Origin: Candidatus Opimibacter iunctus
GTDB lineage: Bacteria; Bacteroidota; Bacteroidia; Chitinophagales; Saprospiraceae
Assembly (NCBI GenBank): GCA_016716665.1
Contig: JADJVH010000001.1
Location: 248,001-312,000 of the forward strand
Length of the DNA stretch: 64,000 nt
Direction: 5' to 3'
In this document: piece after piece, positions 8,781 to 17,665 of the stretch
Numbering within the stretch: position 1 is the stretch's first letter
How the letters are laid out: every line of letters starts with the position of its first letter
Made by a program: the position numbers and the translations under genes
Notes under the pieces: model-generated
The model's database searches: none
What the model saw: only the letters and a program-made list of their open reading frames with translations
What the model was told of the DNA's origin: nothing

Positions 8781-9350
8781 TTACCTGCGGCCGAAGATCT
8801 TGCTGATGCCGAAGCCGAAGAGCCAGCTGTCGTAGGCATTGAGCTTGTCTTCATACTTGAGGTTGAGGCTGAGCTCCCACTCGTCCGGTAGTTCGAATCC
8901 GTACTCGAGGCCGAAATCAAGTAAGGAGAGATTTTCGGTCTTCTCAAACTCCCGGCCGAAACCGGCAATGAAAGTGAGGTTTCGGACGGGCATATATAGA
9001 GCTACCAGGGACACGGTCAGTGGATAGCTGACTTCAAGTACACCATTAGGTTCCTCTTCTTCTTCAACCGCAAAATGCTGAAGGATCATGTTGTTGTGCA
9101 AACCTACTGCCCATTTGTTGGTAAACCAGTAGTCATAATCCAATCCCCATGCGGGAAGAATTAAATTTTTCTTGCCCTCAATGTCTTCTGCAATAGAAGG
9201 AACATGGGCATTGGCCATCATGAGGGTGATGCGATGATGCGTCTTGAAAGCCGGTTCGTCACCAGCTATTTCCTTTTCAGCCTCTTGTGCGTAGCCGGCT
9301 ATCGAGAGAAGAAATAAGCATAATGTGATCAATATCCACTTTGTATTCAT
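8781..9350 (-). CDS. Predicted outer-membrane beta-barrel protein
   Basis: The protein has 189 residues with a signal peptide MNTKWILITLCLFLLSIAGYAQ. The mature part shows alternating amphipathic strands separated by short turns (for example WAVGLHNNMILQHFAVEEEEE, TVSLVALYMPV, LTFIAGFGREFEK, WELSLNLKYEDKL). It ends with SWLFGFGISKIFGRR, a plausible last strand. The acidic EEEEE turn could be an extracellular loop. No family is recognised. It does not overlap its neighbours, and 210 bases separate it from the next barrel gene upstream. Confidence 0.7.
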   Translation of the reverse strand: MNTKWILITLCLFLLSIAGYAQEAEKEIAGDEPAFKTHHRITLMMANAHVPSIAEDIEGKKNLILPAWGLDYDYWFTNKWAVGLHNNMILQHFAVEEEEEPNGVLEVSYPLTVSLVALYMPVRNLTFIAGFGREFEKTENLSLLDFGLEYGFELPDEWELSLNLKYEDKLNAYDSWLFGFGISKIFGRR

Positions 9351-9560
9351 TTTTCACTGTTTTTAGTGCGAAAGGAAATAAACCTGAAGCAACCCTCAGG
9401 CCGTAGTGGAGTGACCATCAAAATTACTTCTTCTTTTTCGTATCCATCTCTCCAATAAATGGTAGTTCATCCTGGATTTCAGATTGCATGATCCCCGGGA
9501 GATAGGATTCAAACTGAATAACCCTTGCGGCTTCGGTATGGCACCTCGATACATCCCTGC

Positions 9561-10211
9561 CTAGGCGCCTTCACCAAACTTAAAAACGAGACCTCCGCCC
9601 AGGCTAAACTGATACATGGAAGAGAAAGAAGAAACACCAGCGCCAGCGCCACCGGTTCCAAAATAAAATCCTCCCCCAACAGACTGCACTGCAGAAAGCA
9701 ACTGCGCCTGGAGCTTAATGCCGACCTTTTCAGTAGCCCAGATATTCGCGCCTGCCTTGAAACCCCATGCAAACTTGGTCCTTGAGCCATGGTTACCATT
9801 GTCTGGATTCTCCAGGCCGAAGATGCCCATACCAATCATCCCTCCACCAAATCCTTCGACCATGCCACCTGGTTTCTTAAAATAACGATTACCCCCAATC
9901 ATCACATAGTTAACCCCCAAATCAAAATTGGTAAACTTTACTCCGTTTTGATAATATGTAAGCGGGGCATTCGTGCCTTGGCGGATATATAACAACTCAA
10001 CACCGGAACCTGGCTGGGCCATAAATTCAAGGCCGCCACCCCATTGAAAACCACCCTCGATGGTGCCGGCATAGTAATCATTGGCATCATAATAGGAATC
10101 AATCGCATCATCAAACACATAGGCGGAATAGAGATTCAATCTCATCTCCTGGCCAAATGCCTGGCCAGCCATAAAAAACAATGCTAGAAGTGTGTAATTT
10201 CTGTAGTTCAT
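9561..10211 (-). CDS. Predicted outer-membrane beta-barrel protein
   Basis: The protein has 216 residues with a signal peptide (MNYRNYTLLALFFMAGQAFGQ). It has eight or so predicted strands, is glycine- and aromatic-rich, and includes GGGLEFMAQPGSGVELLYIRQG, FDLGVNYVMIGGNRYFKKPG and a C-terminal YQFSLGGGLVFKFGEGA. This resembles the small OmpW/OprF-like porin-family barrels common in Bacteroidota. Substrate or partner is not visible. A frame of about 46 codons continues beyond its stop in another phase (9423 upward) but lacks a good start. Confidence 0.72.
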   Translation of the reverse strand: MNYRNYTLLALFFMAGQAFGQEMRLNLYSAYVFDDAIDSYYDANDYYAGTIEGGFQWGGGLEFMAQPGSGVELLYIRQGTNAPLTYYQNGVKFTNFDLGVNYVMIGGNRYFKKPGGMVEGFGGGMIGMGIFGLENPDNGNHGSRTKFAWGFKAGANIWATEKVGIKLQAQLLSAVQSVGGGFYFGTGGAGAGVSSFSSMYQFSLGGGLVFKFGEGA

Positions 10212-10540
10212 AAATTAATGTATTGAAAGGTTTTTGAAAATCAATTCAAGCGCAAGATGTCCCTGAAGTCACGCCGGGCTTATTTAAAAAGTAGTTTACT
10301 TCATTGTGATGATATGCTCATCCTGCATACTTCAAGCTATTGCCCTGCCTGTCCGATGATCAGTTGCCAGCAGCAATAATGGATAATCTAAGATGTCCCC
10401 TTAAGGTTATTGTTGAAAAAAAAGTTAAAGAGGATTCAAAAGCAAATCCTTTTAGCTGAGACACAACGTGTGTTTCAGGATATAAACTTATTATAGGTTT
10501 AGCTAACGCTCCTGTAGAAAAATAGCTACGTCACCGGAAA

Positions 10541-10954
10541 TCAGAATTTATCGCCATGATACAGGGTCTTGCCGCCTTCCTGGAGGACATAACCTTTCCA
10601 TGCGAATACGGTGAGTTTGCCTGAAACCCAGGTGTAGCCGCCCTCCTGGCCTTTGCGCTCCAGGATGAAGGAGCCTTCGCGTCCGGGGATGAATACTTCT
10701 GCTTCGGTCTCGTCGTCATTGAAGATGAGAAATGCGGCTTGCCTTGGATCCAGGGTTACGTCTATCGGCAGGAGTGTGATACCTGCATCATAAGGAAGTA
10801 CACACATATTTTTGAAGGTGGACCAGACATAGCCGGCAGCGGTGTCGCAGTTGTGCGTGTTGCTGGCTGAGGTGGTTGGTTGTGTTTTGGAAGGGGCGGT
10901 ATGGCATGCACAGAGGAGAAGCACGGAGAAAAGGATGGAGTAAGAATGGATCAT
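10541..10954 (-). CDS. Small predicted lipoprotein
   Basis: When started at the ATG at 10954 the protein has 137 residues and opens with MIHSYSILFSVLLLCACH, a lipoprotein signal with the acceptor Cys in LCAC. A start at 10972 adds six residues and is less likely. The mature region begins with a Thr/Ser-rich linker, then AGYVWSTFKNMCVLPYDAGI, FLIFNDDETEAEVFIPG and WKGYVLQEGGKTLYHGD, suggesting a compact beta domain. No known family is recognised. The gap 10212-10540 upstream shows no further gene or repeat. Confidence 0.65.
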   Translation of the reverse strand: MIHSYSILFSVLLLCACHTAPSKTQPTTSASNTHNCDTAAGYVWSTFKNMCVLPYDAGITLLPIDVTLDPRQAAFLIFNDDETEAEVFIPGREGSFILERKGQEGGYTWVSGKLTVFAWKGYVLQEGGKTLYHGDKF

Positions 10955-11128
10955 GATCAATTGATTAGGCAATCACTGGTGGTGAGTGCAAAGGTATTGA
11001 AAGTGTGTAAGACAGTGAGACAGTGAGATGCGTGGATATGCTTCTGCAGAACTCACCCCCGCCCCTCTCTTGAAATTTGATTGCACGTACGAATAGGATG
11101 CTGCTGAAGAGAGGGGAGCTGAGAATAT

Positions 11129-11824
11129 CTAAAATTTGTATTCAAAGCCAAAAGAGAGGCTGGAGAAATTTAATGTGGTGCCAAAGGACGTGAAATTATT
11201 TCCTTCATCAGATTCTGTGTCTTCCCAATGGCCTGCGGTAAAGCTCAACACTCCTATCCTGGACGTCAACCTGAAATGATCGCTGATTTCATAGAGCACC
11301 CCGCCTGATGCGCCCAAGCTAAAAGAATAGGTATTTTGTCCTCCGGTTTCAGTTTCGTCCCTAAAGTCCCTTCCAGATACATAGGAAAAATTGAGGTTTG
11401 GTTGAATAAAGGCAATAAACTTGCTTTCCGGATTGATCATAAATCTCCCAAACAAACCTAACCCATACTGATTATCATTGCGTCGGAGGTCAACTGTATC
11501 TGTCTGACCGAAAGTTTCCACATCAAAAGCCTTGTACCTTTCCATCGCATATACCAATTGTATACCCAGGAGCCAATGGGGGCTGACCTCCTTTCCCACG
11601 TAAGAGGTAAAATTGAAATAGGTATCTGTCAATTCTGAGTCCCGGCTAGAATAAAGAAATCCAGGGATGCCTGCGATATTGAATAATGGAATGGGGATTG
11701 TATTATGCTGGGTATTAAAACTTAGGTATCCACCGGCCACCATATCCTTTGCATTATCACTAGTCTGGGCTGAAAGGATATGCGTAAAAAATAGTAAAAC
11801 AGCAAATGAAGTAACTACTTTCAT
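11129..11824 (-). CDS. Predicted outer-membrane beta-barrel protein
   Basis: The start at 11824 is chosen because MKVVTSFAVLLFFTHILSAQ is a clear signal peptide; an in-frame ATG at 11863 adds 13 non-hydrophobic residues. The 231-residue product is rich in aromatic-bounded strands such as SPHWLLGIQLVYAMERYK, YGLGLFGRFMINPESKFIAF and the terminal SFGTTLNFSSLSFGFEYKF, which ends in Phe as expected for BAM-inserted barrels. It is of the same general type as the barrels at 8781 and 9561 but shows no close similarity to them. Confidence 0.72.
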   Translation of the reverse strand: MKVVTSFAVLLFFTHILSAQTSDNAKDMVAGGYLSFNTQHNTIPIPLFNIAGIPGFLYSSRDSELTDTYFNFTSYVGKEVSPHWLLGIQLVYAMERYKAFDVETFGQTDTVDLRRNDNQYGLGLFGRFMINPESKFIAFIQPNLNFSYVSGRDFRDETETGGQNTYSFSLGASGGVLYEISDHFRLTSRIGVLSFTAGHWEDTESDEGNNFTSFGTTLNFSSLSFGFEYKF

Positions 11825-11915
11825 GGTATGGAATGGATTTGGTGTGTTTGTAAAATACACCATATTTATAAAACATCAAGGGCAGAAGGTTACTTGCCGT
11901 TTAAAGGCACACGTG

Positions 11916-12040
11916 ACTCTTTTGTCTGAATCACGGATTAAAGGACGGCAGAAGGGCGGAACGGCGTAAAAGGCGGAAGAGCGCCTAACTCTTTTGTCTG
12001 AATCGAGGATTAATCAGAATATAGGATTGCGAGGATTTTG
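11916..12040 (+). repeat. Intergenic repeats (TTTGTCTGAATC family and purine-rich tract)
   Basis: The sequence CTTTTGTCTGAATCACGGAT occurs at about 11918 and again in variant form at about 11993, separated by a purine-rich GGCGGAA-type tract. Related copies are at about 14157 and 15869, all on the plus strand. The rest of the gap 11825-12337 shows no gene and should contain the promoter of the Cache gene at 12338. Confidence 0.7.
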
Positions 12041-12337
12041 ATTTGGTAGGTTGGAATCTTTGGGCTTTTGGAAGAAAATATCAGGGTTTTGACAGTGCTG
12101 TATTTAACTCACCTGGACTATCACAGCAAGGCATGGTTTTGTTGCAAACAGGGTATACAGATCATCAAAACAGATGATCATCATCATGCTAAATCCTATG
12201 GATAAACAGCACTTTTGCACCAGCAACCAGGCCCGATTTATTTAGTGGATTCTGGCTGTATGTCGATATCGGAAGCACTACCTGAAGATGGTCAGTGTTT
12301 GTAGCTATTGGTTTGATTTGATTTAAAATCCTATACC

Positions 12338-14056
12338 ATGAAAAATTTCACCCTCTTCCTGATTATCCTTATTTCCTTCTTCAATACGAATGTTATACAA
12401 TCCAGAAATACTGATTTCCTTCCTGCTACTGTTCCCCAGGACACTACTAAAAAACTTGTAGCCCTAGTAAATCGTGCTGCAGAGCTGGTGCGTGTAAAAG
12501 GGGAAGATGCCTTTAGTGAATTCAAGTTGCCGGAGAGTAACTGGCGCTGGGGAGACACCTACATCTTTGTCATCGATCCGGATGGGAATATGCTTGTCAA
12601 TGCGGATGCGGATATGGAAGGTAAAAACCTGATCAACCTGAAGGATATCAAAGGCAAGCCGATCGTACGCGGACTCATTGCGGCCGCTATGTCCGATCCA
12701 AAACAACCTCATGGCTGGTATCACTATGAGTGGCCCACGCCTGGTGGATTGCTTCCGCGCTGGAAGAGCAGCTATGTCGAACTCGTAAAAGCACCATCCG
12801 GCAAAAGCTATATCGTCGGTGCAGGGATGTACAATGACTGGATGGAAAAAGAATTTGTCGTAGACATCGTAGAGGATGCTGTGTCGCTCATCGAACGCGC
12901 AGGTACTGCGGCCTATAAAAAGTTTTATGATCCTACCAGTCCGTTCCTCGTGAAAGATGCATACGTATTTGTAGTTGATCCAACCGGAGTGGAGATCGTC
13001 AACCCTGCCTTTCCGAAATTGGAAGGCCGGAGCATTTTGGACCTGAAAGACACCAAAGGGAATATGTTGGTAAGGGAAATGCTGAAAGCAATGGAGCCAA
13101 ATGGGAACGGATGGGTAGAGTATATGTGGCCAAAACCAGGAGAAAGCCAATCCACCGTCAAGTCTACCTATGTCAGCAAGGCCTACCTCGGGGATAAATG
13201 GGTCATGGTGGGTTGTGGCGTATACCTTGCCAATGCTGCTACTGCTGCCGCGCCCACGCAACAGATGACTGCTCCTGAACTGATGAAACTGGTTGATGAA
13301 GCAGCGATTGAATTTGAAAAGAAAGGTGAAGCGGCCTATCCGGAATTTCGGGTAGATGGATCCAAATGGTATAAGGGCACTACCTATTTCTTCGTGTGGA
13401 CGCTTGATGGTGTGAGGGCGTTTCATGCTGTCAATCCGCAAAGTGAAGGTGTCAATGTAAGTGACAGTAAAGATGTACTGGGGAGGCCATGGGCACAGAT
13501 GTTTCTTGAAACGGCCAATACAAAAAATGGCGATGGATGGGTGCACTACATGTATCCTGAACCTGGCAATATCTTTCCTACGTGGAAGTCCAGTTACCTC
13601 AAGCGGGTGACCTTTCCTTCCGGCAAGGATTACCTGATCGGATGTGGGATCTACAACATGCAGATGGATAAGGCATTTATAGAAGATGTCGTCAATCGTG
13701 CTGCTGAACTGGTTGCTGCAAAAGGCAAGGGTGCATTTGAGGCGCTTAGAGACATTAATGGCCCTTATGTATTTATGGATACGTATGTATTTGTAGATGA
13801 CCTCAAGGGTGTCGAATTGGTCAATGGCGCGCAACCTTCCTTAGAAGGAAAGAACATCATGAATCTGAAGGACATCAAGGGTAAACTGGTGACGAAGGAG
13901 TACATTGATAGTGCGCAAAAGCATGGCAGTGCGTGGGTGGATTATTACTGGTACAAGCCGGGGAATGATGTGGTTTCGCACAAGAATACGTATGTGAAGA
14001 AAGTGCAGTTTGGGAGTGAGACGTATATCGTGGGGGCGGGGCTGTATGAAGATTAA
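12338..14056 (+). CDS. Secreted protein made of four tandem Cache domains
   Basis: The protein has 572 residues. A signal peptide (MKNFTLFLIILISFFNTNV) is followed by four repeats of about 125-135 residues at roughly 36-170, 171-295, 305-440 and 445-572. Each has VNRAAELV/VDEAAIEF-type helices, a TYxFVxDxDG strand, a GKNxxNLKDxKGKPxV segment, a GWVxYxWPxPG segment and a final SSYVKxVxxPSGKxYIVGxGxY. These match single-Cache (sCache_2) ligand-binding domains, normally the sensor part of chemoreceptors and kinases. Here no transmembrane, methyl-accepting or kinase domain is present, so the protein may act as a periplasmic or surface binding protein. It is a monocistronic plus-strand gene. The ligand is unknown. 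Confidence 0.88.
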   Translation: MKNFTLFLIILISFFNTNVIQSRNTDFLPATVPQDTTKKLVALVNRAAELVRVKGEDAFSEFKLPESNWRWGDTYIFVIDPDGNMLVNADADMEGKNLINLKDIKGKPIVRGLIAAAMSDPKQPHGWYHYEWPTPGGLLPRWKSSYVELVKAPSGKSYIVGAGMYNDWMEKEFVVDIVEDAVSLIERAGTAAYKKFYDPTSPFLVKDAYVFVVDPTGVEIVNPAFPKLEGRSILDLKDTKGNMLVREMLKAMEPNGNGWVEYMWPKPGESQSTVKSTYVSKAYLGDKWVMVGCGVYLANAATAAAPTQQMTAPELMKLVDEAAIEFEKKGEAAYPEFRVDGSKWYKGTTYFFVWTLDGVRAFHAVNPQSEGVNVSDSKDVLGRPWAQMFLETANTKNGDGWVHYMYPEPGNIFPTWKSSYLKRVTFPSGKDYLIGCGIYNMQMDKAFIEDVVNRAAELVAAKGKGAFEALRDINGPYVFMDTYVFVDDLKGVELVNGAQPSLEGKNIMNLKDIKGKLVTKEYIDSAQKHGSAWVDYYWYKPGNDVVSHKNTYVKKVQFGSETYIVGAGLYED

Positions 14057-14082
14057 TGATTGAAGTGGACTTCAATTATTTT

Positions 14083-14141
14083 GGCGGAAAGGCTGAAGAG
14101 GCCGAAAGGCTGAAGAGGCCGAAGAGGCTAAAGAGGCTGAA
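14083..14141 (+). repeat. Purine-rich GAGGCTAAA minisatellite
   Basis: Degenerate tandem 9-mers of the form GAGGCTGAA/GAGGCTAAA follow the Cache gene. Similar tracts occur at 15616, 23882, 25731, 39278, 50540 and 57594, in every case with the purine strand on plus. Confidence 0.85.
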
Positions 14142-14218
14142 GGGCGTACATGACTCTTTGTCGGAATCACGGATTATAAGGCAGAGAGCATAGGGCAGAG
14201 AGCATAGCGCAAAAGGTT

Positions 14219-14310
14219 ACCTGCCTTTAAAAACGGCCTAACAGACTACAGCATAACCGATATACTTTTTGATTTGACATACGCGGGCTTAGTTACAAAC
14301 TAAGCCCAAC
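14219..14310 (+). repeat. Double-hairpin repeat, family 2, copy 1
   Basis: Stem 1 is GCCTTTAAAAACGGC and stem 2 is GGGCTTAG-TTACAAA-CTAAGCCC, separated by a conserved spacer that includes CCGATA and GATTTGACATACGC. The copy ends 35 bases before the stop codon of the minus-strand phosphatase gene. Five more copies are in this window, all in the same orientation. Confidence 0.88.
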
Positions 14311-14344
14311 ATTCCTTTTTCTACAGAATTGACAGTTTTAAAAT

Positions 14345-15571
14345 TTACTTTATTGGAAATCGGTTGCCGGATAGGTCAACCTTGTACTCGGTGCCGTGGT
14401 CGAGGAGGAAGCCTTCGGAATCGCCGTCGGCGTGACGGGTGTCGATATCGATGATCTTGCCGTTGTGGTAGTAACTGACATCATTGACCAGGGAGTGGCC
14501 GATGACTATCCTGTTGACGCCGTATTGCTTCATCACATGATTGAGGTCTGCTGAGGCCATTGAGCCATCCGTGTATCCGCGATACCAGAATGGGGAAAAG
14601 TCGCCGCTGTAGAGTGAAGCGACTAAGGGATTATTGCTATCAAGGGCAGCTTCTTCCTTGTAGTAATACTCCCGGGCTGTAGCGTTGATCGATTGGATAG
14701 TTGGATTCTGATCCGCTATAGCTGTGGAGATCCCTCCATGAACGAAGAGGTAGTCTCCGATCTTTTCTACGATATTCTTGGTCTGGAGCCAGCGGCCGAG
14801 TTCGGTGTCGGGGGTGTACCAGGTGGTGTAAGGAGCATTGATCAGGAAGGTATTTTGAAAATACTTTTGCCGCACATAGCGGACATCGGCGTTCATATTC
14901 ATGATCTCGTGATTGCCGAGGATAAAGTGGACATAGCCTTTGGCCTTGAGGGCTTCTTGTTCGAGGTGGTAGATCAGCCACAGGCACTCCGTGACATGCA
15001 GGCCTCTGTCAAAAAAGTCGCCATTGAGGACCAGGTGGCCGGTGCCGAAGGTCCATTGATAATTGCTGTCCATGACCCCATTTGCGATCAGCATATCGCG
15101 TAATGGGATAAAATTGCCTTCGATATCGGAGATGGCCAGGAGCTTGTCTGGTTTGGGATAGGTGCAGGGTTCGTTCCTGAGGGATTTCTTGATCGTGGTA
15201 TTAAACCGGATCGTGTCATTGACGTGGCAGGTGATGTGGCGGCCTTTGAACGAGGTAGTGAGGGTGTCCAAGCGGGCGTAGAAGCCGGTATCTGATCGGA
15301 GGACTTGCTTGATGATTGTGGTGGATCCTATGTAGAAGATGTGGGGGCCGTCGTAGGAGATGGTGGAGGTGTCCTGGATTTTCTTTTTTTCTCCGAGTGA
15401 TGGATCGGGAAGGATGATCATCTCTTGCCTTGGGAAGATTGAGGCGTAGGTAATCGGAGGAATCAGGAATATCATTAGTTGCATGGTGAAGACCATGCAG
15501 ATTTTCAATCTGATGAAAGAGGCATCGGGAATACCCATAGGTGAACAATGGAATTGTGGTGTAGTCGACAA
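14345..15571 (-). CDS. PPP-type metallophosphatase, membrane-anchored or secreted
   Basis: The protein has 408 residues. A hydrophobic stretch MVFTMQLMIFLIPPITYAS (about 27-45) is a signal or anchor. The catalytic domain has LLAISDIEGNF (motif I), LVLNGDFFDRG (motif II, GDxxDRG), FILGNHEIMN (motif III, GNHE), and later RIVIGHSLVND and a final IDTRHADGDSEG. These bind two metal ions in calcineurin-like phosphoesterases. Motif I carries Glu where canonical PPP enzymes have His (GDxHG), which I recall as common in the Shewanella-like and related bacterial branch. The true start may be a later Met (residue 12 or 26), since residues 1-25 are not hydrophobic. Substrate unknown. Confidence 0.85.
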   Translation of the reverse strand: MSTTPQFHCSPMGIPDASFIRLKICMVFTMQLMIFLIPPITYASIFPRQEMIILPDPSLGEKKKIQDTSTISYDGPHIFYIGSTTIIKQVLRSDTGFYARLDTLTTSFKGRHITCHVNDTIRFNTTIKKSLRNEPCTYPKPDKLLAISDIEGNFIPLRDMLIANGVMDSNYQWTFGTGHLVLNGDFFDRGLHVTECLWLIYHLEQEALKAKGYVHFILGNHEIMNMNADVRYVRQKYFQNTFLINAPYTTWYTPDTELGRWLQTKNIVEKIGDYLFVHGGISTAIADQNPTIQSINATAREYYYKEEAALDSNNPLVASLYSGDFSPFWYRGYTDGSMASADLNHVMKQYGVNRIVIGHSLVNDVSYYHNGKIIDIDTRHADGDSEGFLLDHGTEYKVDLSGNRFPIK

Positions 15572-15615
15572 ATTATAAAATTAAAACCAGAGTTGGGAGG
15601 GTTTAGTTCAAGGGC

Positions 15616-15695
15616 GTAGGGGTGAAGGGCGGAAAGGCAGAAAGGCGGAAGAGGCCTAAGAGGCCTAAGAGGCTAAAAAAAGCGAAAAGGCGAAA
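15616..15695 (+). repeat. Purine-rich GAGGCCTAA minisatellite
   Basis: An imperfect tandem array of 8-9-base units (AAGAGGCCTAAGAGGCTAAA type). The rest of the gap 15572-15906 holds a TTTTGTCTGAATCACGGATT copy at about 15869-15890 and no gene. Confidence 0.8.
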
Positions 15696-15906
15696 ATAAA
15701 ATAATCTTAATTGCAACTGGCTAAAGCCAGGTCTAGAGAATGGATGTGATACGGCTTCAACCGTTACCTCAATTTCCTCAGTGCCCGAAGGGAGGCTAAG
15801 ATGACTATACTAAAAATGGCTTCTTTGCAGATACAGAATCAATGAATGCCTGCGCGCTATCCTTTTGTCTGAATCACGGATTACACGGATTAGGGGATTG
15901 CACGGA

Positions 15907-16428
15907 TTAAAATCCTGGTATCCCCAAATCAAATCTTGATTTCCTTGTCTTACTTTCCAACTTATAGACCAGCCCGTTAAAACCCACCATATGCAGATGG
16001 GCCTTTATCTTCTTTTCTGCACTCCTGATCGTCAGTTCCATGCTTATGGTTCCAAATGAAACCTTTGTAATTTCCCCCCATAGAATGGTCTTTTCCTTTC
16101 CAAAGATGGTGGTTTCAATCAGTCCGGAGTCTGTGACCCTGATCTGTGAAATGTACCCTTTGGCGAAAATCCACATGCCAACTATCAATGCTATAATGCT
16201 GGCCAAAGCCCCTAGTAGCTTGTCACTTTCACTGGCATAGATAAATGTATAAATCACCAGAGCAAATCCCCCAATGATCACAAACAAGCCAAACCATGCA
16301 TAGAACTTTGGTAGTTGCAGAATAAAGCTGCCATCCTCAGCATCCCTGGGCTTCTTCTTTGATGCGGCATAGAGGAGGGCCATGATCAGGGTGATGATGA
16401 GGGCGGGGGTGAGGTTGTCTAGTGACAT
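15907..16428 (-). CDS. Small membrane protein with cytosolic PH-like C-terminal part
   Basis: The protein has 173 residues and three hydrophobic segments: ALIITLIMALLYAA (9-22), FYAWFGLFVIIGGFALVIYTFI (about 42-64) and LLGALASIIALIVGMWIFAKG (about 71-91). A soluble region follows (ISQIRVTDSGLIETTIFGKEK, ILWGEITKVSFGTISMELTI, KIKAHLHMVGFNGLVYKLES), which has the strand pattern of bacterial PH-like membrane proteins (YdbS/DUF304-like). No catalytic residues are visible. It stands next to the AT-rich island. Function unknown. Confidence 0.65.
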   Translation of the reverse strand: MSLDNLTPALIITLIMALLYAASKKKPRDAEDGSFILQLPKFYAWFGLFVIIGGFALVIYTFIYASESDKLLGALASIIALIVGMWIFAKGYISQIRVTDSGLIETTIFGKEKTILWGEITKVSFGTISMELTIRSAEKKIKAHLHMVGFNGLVYKLESKTRKSRFDLGIPGF

Positions 16429-16489
16429 ATGTTTTGTTTCCCACCAAAGATACTTCTAGAAGTTCTATGATCAATAGTGTAGATATAAC

Positions 16490-16585
16490 CTACAAATCGC
16501 TCAAGGTCTGGCCATTCTTAAGCCTGGCAGCTGCCTGCTTCTTAAAGGCTTCAAAATCAAATGCAGATTTGTTTTCCTTTTCCAT
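16490..16585 (-). pseudogene. IS256-like transposase N-terminal remnant
   Basis: An ATG at 16585 opens a 31-codon frame reading MEKENKSAFDFEAFKKQAAA, then RLKNGQTLSDL and a TAG. This resembles the extreme N-terminus of Bacteroidota IS256-family (mutator-type) transposases, which begin with a short acidic and basic segment and an FKxxAxxxLxxGxxL pattern. Nothing of the catalytic DDE region follows, so it would be a truncated relic. It marks one edge of the AT-rich island at 16.5-22.5 kb. The match is from memory of the family pattern and is short, so it is tentative. Confidence 0.45.
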
Positions 16586-16690
16586 ATGTGTTAGTTTCAA
16601 AGTTACAAATCTTCAAACTGCTACACTTTTAGGTATTTTCTCTCCAAATAATTAAGAAACCTCATCTAAACAAGTAAGAACCTAACATTA

Positions 16691-17665
16691 CTATTCTTTA
16701 AGAATTATAACTTTAGTTGTGATATTAGATAAACCAACATCAATGCTATCCAACTGCTGTAAAGTATCTTGATTAAAAATGCTTACAGATCGCAAATAAT
16801 ACTTGGAGCTATCTATCGAATATAAGGTGGCCATTCCTGCATCAGTTGAAACTAAATTATAAATGTAATTACTATAGTCTATGGTATCTAACAAAAAAGT
16901 AGACCTACTTTTGTAGACAAATACATGGGCTTTATTTATTGGGGTTTCATATACATCAAGAAGTTGGATCTCCATACCATTTTTGTCCGGTGTAACATCG
17001 CTCATCGAAATTACAATTGTCTTTACCCCTTCAGTTTCTATTTTAATACTATCCAATCCTTCAAACTGCAAACCTCCTATATTAATTTTACATCTAAAAT
17101 AGTAAGAACCCGGTGCGAGGCTAAATTTATTAGCTATACCATATTCATTGGAATTCAATTCAAATATGTAACCAGCCATAGAATCTGTTGCAAATATAAT
17201 AGGACTACTATATACCTGTACTTTAACCTTTCCAATACCATTACCTAAAGTATCTTGGACAATAATATGAATCCCATTCTGGGCCTTCTGTGATATAAAC
17301 AAACTAAGTGTATCAGGGATATTATCATCTGATGTTCTTCCAGAATACTCAATTTCACCATAATATTTAACCTCTGTCCCTGAAAAACCATATACTATGT
17401 AAGTTGTATCCTTATTAATACCATTAAATAAATATTGACCCTGCTCATTGGTGTATGTGGAATATAAAAACCCATTACTGTTCTCCTTGTACCTAAGAAA
17501 TACTTCTTGTTTTTTTAAAGGATAATTTGATAAAGCTCCACTAATTGTATCCTTCACAATTGCTACACCACCAATAGTATTACTTCCAGATAAATCATCA
17601 AACTCAGACTTCTCACATTGGCATAGAAATGCACCAAGCAAAATTATAAGAATATACTTTTTCAT
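16691..17665 (-). CDS. Lipoprotein with repeated Ig/carboxypeptidase-regulatory-like beta domains
   Basis: The protein has 324 residues. MKKYILIILLGAFLCQCEKS is a lipoprotein signal with Cys17 as the likely acceptor. About three beta domains follow. The first (about 30-125) has GGVAIVKDTISGALSNYPLK and TYTNEQGQYLFNGI, the pattern of carboxypeptidase-regulatory-like or Cna-B folds. The second and third repeat a theme: IIVQDTLGNGIGKVKVQVYSS, NEYGIANKFSLAPGSYYF and later IQLLDVYETPINKAHVFVYKS, TDAGMATLYSIDSSKYYL. Its start overlaps the stop of the 1395-residue gene by four bases (ATGA), so the two are translationally coupled. Codon use is AT-rich like that partner. It may help attach the partner at the outer membrane, but that is inference. 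Confidence 0.75.
   Translation of the reverse strand: MKKYILIILLGAFLCQCEKSEFDDLSGSNTIGGVAIVKDTISGALSNYPLKKQEVFLRYKENSNGFLYSTYTNEQGQYLFNGINKDTTYIVYGFSGTEVKYYGEIEYSGRTSDDNIPDTLSLFISQKAQNGIHIIVQDTLGNGIGKVKVQVYSSPIIFATDSMAGYIFELNSNEYGIANKFSLAPGSYYFRCKINIGGLQFEGLDSIKIETEGVKTIVISMSDVTPDKNGMEIQLLDVYETPINKAHVFVYKSRSTFLLDTIDYSNYIYNLVSTDAGMATLYSIDSSKYYLRSVSIFNQDTLQQLDSIDVGLSNITTKVIILKE

Noticed and set aside
9423..9560. Open frame of about 46 codons downstream of the barrel gene at 9561, ending in Lys residues
   Set aside because: It has natural-looking composition (for example EAARVIQFESYLPGIMQSE) but no ATG, GTG or TTG near its beginning; only an internal ATG giving 21 codons. It may be a broken gene end.
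12464..13834. 456-codon open frame on the minus strand opposite the Cache gene
   Set aside because: It is antisense to a gene with clear domain repeats and signal peptide. Its translation is rich in His, Ile and Phe, has no domain and no plausible start context, so it is a shadow.
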